From the IMG/VR virus record IMGVR_UViG_3300032282_001051, positions 1 through 34,111 of that record: 34,111 nucleotides of DNA; one strand, 5' to 3'. Positions 20,457 to 24,940 of the stretch are shown here, in pieces. Positions within the stretch are counted from its first letter, which is position 1. Each line of letters begins with the position of its first letter. A program made the position numbers and the translations under genes. The notes beneath the pieces are model-generated. The model was not told the origin of the DNA. It did no database searches and saw only the letters and a list, made by a program, of their open reading frames with translations. This DNA is from a virus.

Positions 20457-20593
20457 CACCTGAAGACGAAGAATTTGAACGCCTAGAGCGTGAGGCCGCT
20501 ATCCGAGAGCGCAAACGCCAAGAGGATATGCGCGAACTGCGGGAAAAATTAAGGGAAGAATACGACAGCGGCTTGGACTCACCACCTGATTGA
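20453..20593 (+). CDS. Short charged helical protein (46 aa)
   Basis: ATG at 20453 overlaps the previous TGA and has AAGGAG a few bases upstream. The product is almost entirely Glu/Arg/Lys: MTPEDEEFERLEREAAIRER, KRQEDMRELREKLREEYDSG, a single charged helix or coiled coil. Its TGA (20591-20593) lies within the -35 box of the next promoter. It is the last gene of the early rightward transcript. No function recognised. Confidence 0.55.
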   Translation: MTPEDEEFERLEREAAIRERKRQEDMRELREKLREEYDSGLDSPPD

Positions 20594-20617
20594 CAAGCCC
20601 TAAAAACACCTTAAAAT
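20590..20617 (+). promoter_or_regulatory. Strong sigma70-type promoter at start of the 20.6-22.6 kb cassette
   Basis: TTGACA (20590-20595, perfect) and TAAAAT (20612-20617, five of six) are 16 bases apart. The predicted start near 20624 lies after the ATG at 20616 and before the ATG at 20649, which supports the latter as the true start of the first gene. This may be where a new transcription unit for the packaging genes begins. Confidence 0.7.
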
Positions 20618-20648
20618 GAAATCTCCCCTAACCTTGCAAGGAAAGAAA

Positions 20649-20864
20649 ATGGGCAAAATGGATTCCACCAAAGGAACAAAAAGCATGACCGGTGCAACCC
20701 CTCCCAAGGGCGCAGCTTCCTCGGATAAATCCGGTGAACGCATGAGCCGTATGGTTGGCGGTGTCGCAATGGGTAAAGAAGACGCAGTCGGTAAGGACAA
20801 ACTGTTCAATACAGGCCGTACCGAAGGCGTTTGCTACACTCACGACCGCAGCGAGTACCGCTAA
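20649..20864 (+). CDS. Conserved small phage protein, MGKMDSTKGTKSMTG type (71 aa)
   Basis: I choose the ATG at 20649 (AAGGAAAG upstream, downstream of the predicted transcription start) over the in-frame ATG at 20616. The product, MGKMDSTKGTKSMTGATPPK, GAASSDKSGERMSRMVGGVA, MGKEDAVGKDKLFNTGRTEG, VCYTHDRSEYR, is basic, Gly/Ser/Thr-rich and probably disordered at the N-terminus, with a conserved-looking end. Short proteins of this sequence type occur just upstream of packaging genes in related phages. Unknown function; a basic protein made from a strong promoter could bind nucleic acid. Confidence 0.7.
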   Translation: MGKMDSTKGTKSMTGATPPKGAASSDKSGERMSRMVGGVAMGKEDAVGKDKLFNTGRTEGVCYTHDRSEYR

Positions 20865-20873
20865 ATAGCGAAA

Positions 20874-20899
20874 CCCCCAAGGTGGACAGACCTTGAGGG
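20874..20899 (+). other. Hairpin upstream of the Zn/AT-hook gene
   Basis: CCCCCAAGGT (20874-20883) and ACCTTGAGGG (20890-20899) pair over 10 bases with one mismatch and a GGACAG loop. No T-run follows, so it is not a standard terminator. Confidence 0.55.
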
Positions 20900-20908
20900 C
20901 TTCTAACC

Positions 20909-20927
20909 TCAACTGAAAAGGAGTTGA
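20909..20927 (+). promoter_or_regulatory. Hairpin holding the Shine-Dalgarno of the Zn/AT-hook gene
   Basis: TCAACT (20909-20914) pairs with AGTTGA (20922-20927). The loop and 3' arm contain AAGGAG, the ribosome binding site of the gene starting at 20932. The fold would partly occlude this site, as in translational operators. Confidence 0.5.
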
Positions 20928-20931
20928 AGCT

Positions 20932-21153
20932 ATGGAACATTGTAGTGACTGCCGATACTTTGTCGATCACACCCAAATGGGGCAGTGTCGAAGGTATCCC
21001 ACGTATCAAAACCGCCATCGCAACGAATGGTGCGGAGAGTTAGCAGTTGTCGTAGAGACTTCACCCTCACCGGCTGGGGGTGCTTTTTTGCCTGTCATTG
21101 ACGTTCCTCAACTTGAGAAACGAAAACCTGGAAGGCCAAAGAAAAATGCTTAA
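20932..21153 (+). CDS. Zinc-binding protein with C-terminal AT-hook (73 aa)
   Basis: The N-terminal half has four cysteines in MEHCSDCRYFVDHTQMGQCR and NEWCGE (C4, C7, C19, C34), a recurrent phage 'CxxCxYF...GxCRRYP....WCGE' zinc-binding pattern. The C-terminus ends PQLEKRKPGRPKKNA, in which KPGRPKK is a classic AT-hook for the minor groove of AT-rich DNA. The two parts are joined by SPSPAGGAFLPVIDV, and exactly this linker is encoded by a strong intrinsic-terminator sequence (21062-21089). The start has AAGGAG inside a hairpin. A DNA- or RNA-binding regulator is a reasonable reading. The stop overlaps the GroES-like gene start. Confidence 0.72.
   Translation: MEHCSDCRYFVDHTQMGQCRRYPTYQNRHRNEWCGELAVVVETSPSPAGGAFLPVIDVPQLEKRKPGRPKKNA
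21062..21089 (+). terminator. Intrinsic terminator inside the Zn/AT-hook gene
   Basis: CACCCTCA (21062-21069) pairs with TGGGGGTG (21075-21082), 8 bp including one G-T wobble, with a CCGGC loop, followed by C and six T (21084-21089). This is a complete Rho-independent terminator oriented rightward and lying within the coding sequence, about 64 bases before its stop codon. Translating ribosomes would be expected to prevent the hairpin from forming. Confidence 0.75.
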
Positions 21154-21400
21154 ACCTCTTAAAGACCGTGTGGTAGTAAAACCACAAGTGCGCCATATCA
21201 GCGACATTATCTTGGTCAACAATAAAGAACCCTTCAACGAAGGCACAATTGTCGCTGTTGGCCCCAACGTCAGAGAATGTAAAGCTGGCGACTTTATTAA
21301 ATATGGTAATGGCGATTACCTAAACTGGCCCACCCATCGCATTGATGGGCAGGATTATCAAATCATTCAGGAAGCAGACATCTGCGCGGTATATGAATAA
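21146..21400 (+). CDS. GroES-like co-chaperonin (Cpn10), 84 aa
   Basis: The frame is open from 21080, but the ATG at 21146 overlaps the previous stop and gives the Cpn10 N-terminus MLKPLKDRVVVKPQ (GroES has M-N-I-R-P-L-H-D-R-V). The mobile loop follows (about 14-31) with hydrophobic I21-I22-L23, equivalent to the I-V-L tripeptide by which GroES binds GroEL. Then GTIVAVGPNVRE (GroES 'GEVLAVG'), CKAGDFIKYG ('VKVGDIVIFN') and the end IQEADICAVYE ('MSESDILAIVE'). All core elements are present, somewhat shorter than the 97-residue GroES. No groEL is in the window, so it should cap host GroEL, as T4 gp31 does, probably to fold the coat protein. It precedes the terminase and head genes. Confidence 0.87.
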   Translation: MLKPLKDRVVVKPQVRHISDIILVNNKEPFNEGTIVAVGPNVRECKAGDFIKYGNGDYLNWPTHRIDGQDYQIIQEADICAVYE

Positions 21401-21545
21401 AGAAAACCTTGAAAAAAAGATTGTTGAATTGCAAAATCAAGCCAAACAACACGAAGTTGCAGCCATTCAGATCAGTGGCGCAATTCAAATCTTGCAACAA
21501 CTCCTAAAGGAGATGGAAGATGCCCCTCAAGAAGTCCAAGAGTGA
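21393..21545 (+). CDS. Small coiled-coil protein (50 aa)
   Basis: ATG at 21393 lies within the last codons of the GroES-like gene; the open frame reaches 21342, but only this start avoids a long overlap. Product: MNKENLEKKIVELQNQAKQH, EVAAIQISGAIQILQQLLKE, MEDAPQEVQE, a clear amphipathic coiled coil with a central 'AIQISGAIQ.L' segment, a type common in phages just before packaging genes. Function unknown. The end overlaps the next gene by 26 bases. Confidence 0.65.
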   Translation: MNKENLEKKIVELQNQAKQHEVAAIQISGAIQILQQLLKEMEDAPQEVQE

Positions 21546-21660
21546 AAAAGCCTTTAAAGAAAACATCAAAACTGAAGTGAAAGCCGGTAAGCCGGTCAAG
21601 CAGTCAGTGGCGATTGCGTATGCTGTGAAACGTGAAGCAGAAAAGAAAGCAAAGAAGTGA
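21520..21660 (+). CDS. Small Lys-rich conserved phage protein (46 aa)
   Basis: ATG at 21520 has AAAGGAG about 8 bases upstream; the stop is TGA at 21658-21660. The product, MPLKKSKSEKAFKENIKTEV, KAGKPVKQSVAIAYAVKREA, EKKAKK, follows a widespread phage/bacterial pattern 'M.LKKGKS...F..NI..E..AGKP.KQAVAIAY...R'. It is very basic, with no known biochemical role that I can state; nucleic-acid binding is plausible. It lies one base before the ADP-ribosyltransferase-like gene. Confidence 0.72.
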   Translation: MPLKKSKSEKAFKENIKTEVKAGKPVKQSVAIAYAVKREAEKKAKK

Positions 21661-21661
21661 T

Positions 21662-22642
21662 ATGCCTACCCTAGCCGATCTATACAGCGCCATTGGAACT
21701 GCAAGACGCAAAGCCAGTGACGTAGTAGCAAACCCAATGACCAGCTTACAGCAGATGGTTGGGTATGCAAATGACCGCGCTAGGGTATTCAACGAGTTAA
21801 ATCGTGAAGCTACGGATGAATTGCGGCAAACAGGCAAGTTTGGCCCAAAGAACATGGAAGTAGCCATGCAGCTTGCTGAAGGCTACAACCCTGTTGGCAT
21901 GACTGTTTACCACGGTAGCCGCCATCCCTTTACCAAGTTTGATAAATCAAAAATTGGCACTGGCGAAGGCAATCAAAGCTATGGCTATGGTCTGTATGTG
22001 GCAGAGCATCCTGAAGTGGCAAGGGAATACACCACAGCAGGAATGAGCATTGACCCTGCCAAAACCAAATACAAAGGCCGAAACATCGAAACCTGGTATG
22101 ACGAGGCACAACGTAAGCAGGATATGGCTCACCGCCAAAAGGCCAGCCCTGAAAAAATAAGAGAAATCAATGCCGAATTGGGATTTTGGGAAAGTCTAAT
22201 GACTCGCCAGCACCCTCAATCTATCATTGATGAATACTTAGACCCTAACTACGGTGGCCCTGAGTTCCAAAATTTTGCCAAGAACATCGACATCAACAAG
22301 TTTAAAGGCGTCATTGATAAGCCAAACTTCTACAAAGTTGACTTGCCTGACCCGCATATAGCCAATATGTTGGATTTTGATGCGCCTATCGCTCAACAGA
22401 CCGCCCAAATCAAAGCCCTCGCAAAACAATACGGAGTACCTGAAACTGACTTAGGTGGCGACTTACTCTATAAGGTAGGCAAAGGCTCAAAAGGCGCTGA
22501 AATCATGCAACAGCAGGGAATCACAGGCGTCAAGTATTTTGACCAGCTAAGCCGTGATGCGAACAAAGGAACAAGAAACTTTGTCGTGTTTGACCCTGAA
22601 CACCTGTCAATTCTTGAGCATAACCAACAACCACTCAAATGA
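21662..22642 (+). CDS. ADP-ribosyltransferase-like phage protein (ART-PolyVal type), 326 aa
   Basis: The frame is open from 21632; I choose ATG 21662 because the upstream part overlaps the Lys-rich gene. Residues 1-78 are a helical N-terminal region ending FGPKNMEVAMQLAEGYNPVG. Then TVYHGSRHPFTKFDKSKIGT (H84 in Y-H-G-S), EGNQSYGYGLYVAEHPEVAR, EYTTAG (Tyr in the G-x-G-x-Y-x-A segment), a helical insertion, and the end GITGVKYFDQLSRDANKGTR, NFVVFDPEHLSIL with a candidate catalytic Glu (E313). This H-Y-E-like arrangement with 'GLYVAE...A.EY' and 'G(V/I)KY.D..SR....TRNFV.F.PE' is the ADP-ribosyltransferase fold of phage polyvalent-type proteins. It would transfer ADP-ribose from NAD to a protein or nucleic acid; target unknown. 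It precedes the small terminase gene by an ATGA overlap. Confidence 0.75.
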   Translation: MPTLADLYSAIGTARRKASDVVANPMTSLQQMVGYANDRARVFNELNREATDELRQTGKFGPKNMEVAMQLAEGYNPVGMTVYHGSRHPFTKFDKSKIGTGEGNQSYGYGLYVAEHPEVAREYTTAGMSIDPAKTKYKGRNIETWYDEAQRKQDMAHRQKASPEKIREINAELGFWESLMTRQHPQSIIDEYLDPNYGGPEFQNFAKNIDINKFKGVIDKPNFYKVDLPDPHIANMLDFDAPIAQQTAQIKALAKQYGVPETDLGGDLLYKVGKGSKGAEIMQQQGITGVKYFDQLSRDANKGTRNFVVFDPEHLSILEHNQQPLK

Positions 22643-23058
22643 GCGAAACAGCCGAAAAACGCCCTGTAGGAAGACCAACTCTTTACAAACCTGAGTATTG
22701 TGAAGAAGTCATTGCTTTGGGCAAACTCGGCAAAAGCGTAGAGCAAATCGCTTCCAAGTTAGGGTTTTCCCTACGCACAATGTATCTTTGGCGTGATGAA
22801 CATGAAGATTTTATGCACGCCTTGGAAGAAGCGAAGCAACATGAATTAGCTTGGTGGGAAGATCAAGCTGATGCGTACATGGTGGAAACCAAAGAAGGCC
22901 CACGCTTAAACGCAAGTATTTGGTCACGCTCAATGGCTGCACGATTCCCTAAGAAGTATCGAGAACAAGTAAAGCAAGAGATCACAGGCGCAGATGGCGC
23001 ACCTTTGTTAACAGGTATTCAAGTAACATTTATCAAACCTGAGACTTCACAAGATTGA
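22639..23058 (+). CDS. Terminase small subunit
   Basis: The 139-residue product starts with a disordered basic segment (SETAEKRPVGRPTLYKPEYC), then a helix-turn-helix (EEVIALGKLGKSVEQIASKL, GFSLRTMYLWRDEHEDFMHA), a helix pair for oligomerisation (LEEAKQHELAWWEDQADAYM, RLNASIWSRSMAARFPKKYR) and an acidic-basic tail (EQVKQEITGADGAPLLTGIQ). This is the typical DNA-recognition subunit of headful-packaging terminases: it binds the pac site and regulates the large subunit. The 'GRPTLYKPEYCEE' start and 'FPKKYREQVKQEITG' are common in this family. It overlaps the ADP-ribosyltransferase-like gene by ATGA; the large-subunit gene follows after the inserted endonuclease gene. Confidence 0.9.
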   Translation: MSETAEKRPVGRPTLYKPEYCEEVIALGKLGKSVEQIASKLGFSLRTMYLWRDEHEDFMHALEEAKQHELAWWEDQADAYMVETKEGPRLNASIWSRSMAARFPKKYREQVKQEITGADGAPLLTGIQVTFIKPETSQD

Positions 23059-23073
23059 AGGTATTGATATAAT
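23046..23073 (+). promoter_or_regulatory. Extended -10 promoter of the GIY-YIG gene
   Basis: TATAAT (23068-23073, perfect) preceded by TGA (TGN extended -10, 23065-23067) and TTCACA (23046-23051, five of six to TTGACA) 16 bases upstream. The -10 ends 6 bases before the ATG at 23080, so the transcript should start at or near the A of ATG, a predicted leaderless mRNA. Confidence 0.68.
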
Positions 23074-23079
23074 GAACAC

Positions 23080-23652
23080 ATGAACGCTAAATTCTGTGTT
23101 TACATACATAAGCGCCCGAACGGTGAGCCTTTTTACATTGGAAAAGGTTTGCTAAGTAGGGCGTTTGACTTTGCTCCTAGCAGGCGAACAGAGTGGCACA
23201 AGAACATTGTGAGCAAATATGGACGGGAAAATATCATTGTCCAAGTCATCCCTTGTATGTACGAGAAAGAGGCTTTTGAACTTGAAAAAGCTCATATAAA
23301 TATTGCGCGTTTAGCGGGTCATAAGCTGGCAAATTTGACTGATGGCGGTGAAGGTGTTGCGGGTCGTGTAATGACAGAGGCGCAAAAAGTCGCATTGGAA
23401 AAAGGCCGCAGGATTGGGAAAAAGGGCACAAAAGTCCCAAGACCGCAGTTAGAAAAATGGATACGGAGTGAAGCCGGTAAAGCTCACTTAAAAAAACTTT
23501 CTGAAATAGGCAGAGCTGCGCTTCATAAAGAACGTGAACAAGTTTGTATCCAGTGCAATACAACATTTTTGACGAAAAGCAGCAAAGCAAAATGTTGCAG
23601 TCGTTTGTGTGAGCAAAGACATAGACGCGCTAGGCAAAAAAATGAAAACTGA
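23080..23652 (+). CDS. GIY-YIG homing endonuclease with C-terminal zinc finger
   Basis: The 190-residue product begins with the catalytic domain: FCVYIHKRPNGEPFYIGKG (VYI and YIG elements, residues 7-9 and 19-21), R27 in LLSRAFDF, and Glu in YEKEAFELEKAHI (E69 the likely metal ligand, matching R27/E75 of I-TevI). A linker follows (LANLTDGGEGVAGRVMTEAQ, with GRRIGKKGTKVP and KLSEIGRA segments recalling NUMOD-type DNA-binding repeats), then a zinc finger CIQCNTTFLTKSSKAKCCSR, CEQRHRRARQ. It cleaves alleles lacking the insertion and spreads by recombination. It lies exactly between small and large terminase genes, overlaps the latter by about 11 bases and has no Shine-Dalgarno, in line with the leaderless prediction. 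Confidence 0.88.
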   Translation: MNAKFCVYIHKRPNGEPFYIGKGLLSRAFDFAPSRRTEWHKNIVSKYGRENIIVQVIPCMYEKEAFELEKAHINIARLAGHKLANLTDGGEGVAGRVMTEAQKVALEKGRRIGKKGTKVPRPQLEKWIRSEAGKAHLKKLSEIGRAALHKEREQVCIQCNTTFLTKSSKAKCCSRLCEQRHRRARQKNEN

Positions 23653-24913
23653 CATTCAATTGCCTCTTTGGGCTCAATTCCTTACAAAACCGATGCGCTA
23701 TAAATGCGCTTGGGGAGGCAGGGGCTCCGGAAAATCATGGGCTTTTGCCATGATGTTGCTGATTGAAGGCGCTAAATCTCAGCAGCGGGTTCTTTGTGCG
23801 CGTGAAATACAAAAATCATTGAAGGATTCTGTTCACCAGTTGCTGACGGATCAAATTGTGAACATGGGTTTGCAAGACTTTTATGAAGTTACTGAAAGCG
23901 AAATACGTGGCAAAAATGGCACACTTTTTTTGTTTGCTGGCTTAAAAAACAACTCAGTAGCAACCATAAAATCTTTCGAGGGCGTTACTCGGTGCTGGGT
24001 AGAGGAAGCCCAATCGGTTTCTAAAAGATCGTGGGACATTTTGATCCCTACGATTCGTGCGCCTGGAAGTGAAATATGGGTGACGTTCAACCCTGAGCTA
24101 GAGACTGACGAAACCTATCAGCGTTTTGTCTTAAAGCCACCCGAAAATTGCGTATCAGTAAAAGTTAACTGGAACTTAAATCCTTGGTTTCCTGAGACGC
24201 TACGTATAGAGAAAGATTCCCTTAAATCTAGGGATATGTCGGCCTATAACGTGGTTTGGGAAGGCTTATGCCGTCAAACCGTAGATGGGGCTATCTTTGC
24301 CAAAGAAATGCAGATGGCAGAGTTAGAAGGCCGACTGACCCGAGTGCCTTACGACCCATCTAAGCCTGTCCACGCCATTTTCGACTTGGGCTGGGCAGAC
24401 GCAACCGCAATATGGTTTCTCCAGTTTATTGGCATGGAAACCCGCCTTATTCGGTACATCGAAGGCACTCAGCAAACCATGAGCGAGTACCTGGCAAAGA
24501 TGCAAACCTTTGGGTATATCTACGACACTCTTTGGCTACCGCATGACGCTGAGAATAAGACCCTTGCGGCAAATGGTCGTTCTATTGAGGAAATCGTTCG
24601 CAATGCTGGGTATAAGACCCGCATCATTCCTCGCACACCAGTAGCCGACAGCATCAACGCAGCGCGTACCTTATTCCGTTCGTGCTACTTTGACCGCGAG
24701 TTATGCCATGAAGGGTTACAGTGTCTAAGGCATTACCGCTACGAGGTCGATCCTGACACCGGACAATTCTCCCGCACACCGCTGCACGACCATTATTCTC
24801 ACGGTGCAGACGCTTTTAGGATGATTGGCTTAATGGTGAACGAGCCAAGAAAAACCCGCCCAGCCCGACCAGTGGTGCATAACTATCTTGGCGCACAAGG
24901 CTGGATGTCCTAA
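23642..24913 (+). CDS. Terminase large subunit (P22 gp2-like)
   Basis: I choose ATG 23642 (MKTDIQLPLWAQFLTKPMRY) rather than GTG 23609, because the conserved family start begins here; the latter would lie deeper in the endonuclease gene. The 423-residue product has Walker A GGRGSGKS (25-32), the conserved LCAREIQKSLKDSVHQLL, Walker B region TRCWVEEAQ (about 116-124, Glu pair), motif III-like WVTFNPELETDETYQRF, and the nuclease domain: HAIFDLGWADATAIWFLQF (first Asp), a central DTLWLPHDAENKT and DHYSHGADAFRMIGL (final Asp). This is the headful-packaging motor and nuclease. The intruding GIY-YIG gene displaced its normal upstream context. Confidence 0.93.
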   Translation: MKTDIQLPLWAQFLTKPMRYKCAWGGRGSGKSWAFAMMLLIEGAKSQQRVLCAREIQKSLKDSVHQLLTDQIVNMGLQDFYEVTESEIRGKNGTLFLFAGLKNNSVATIKSFEGVTRCWVEEAQSVSKRSWDILIPTIRAPGSEIWVTFNPELETDETYQRFVLKPPENCVSVKVNWNLNPWFPETLRIEKDSLKSRDMSAYNVVWEGLCRQTVDGAIFAKEMQMAELEGRLTRVPYDPSKPVHAIFDLGWADATAIWFLQFIGMETRLIRYIEGTQQTMSEYLAKMQTFGYIYDTLWLPHDAENKTLAANGRSIEEIVRNAGYKTRIIPRTPVADSINAARTLFRSCYFDRELCHEGLQCLRHYRYEVDPDTGQFSRTPLHDHYSHGADAFRMIGLMVNEPRKTRPARPVVHNYLGAQGWMS

Positions 24914-24916
24914 AAT
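24888..24916 (+). promoter_or_regulatory. Possible promoter for portal and head genes
   Basis: TTGGCG (24888-24893, four of six) and TAAAAT (24911-24916, five of six) are 17 bases apart, just upstream of the portal ATG at 24941. The -10 is identical to that of the 20590 promoter. Moderate support only. Confidence 0.4.
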
Positions 24917-24940
24917 AAACGAAACTCTGAAGGCCCAACT

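Noticed and set aside
23609-23641. GTG start for the large terminase
   Set aside because: No ribosome binding site, longer overlap with the endonuclease gene, and family similarity starts at the ATG at 23642.
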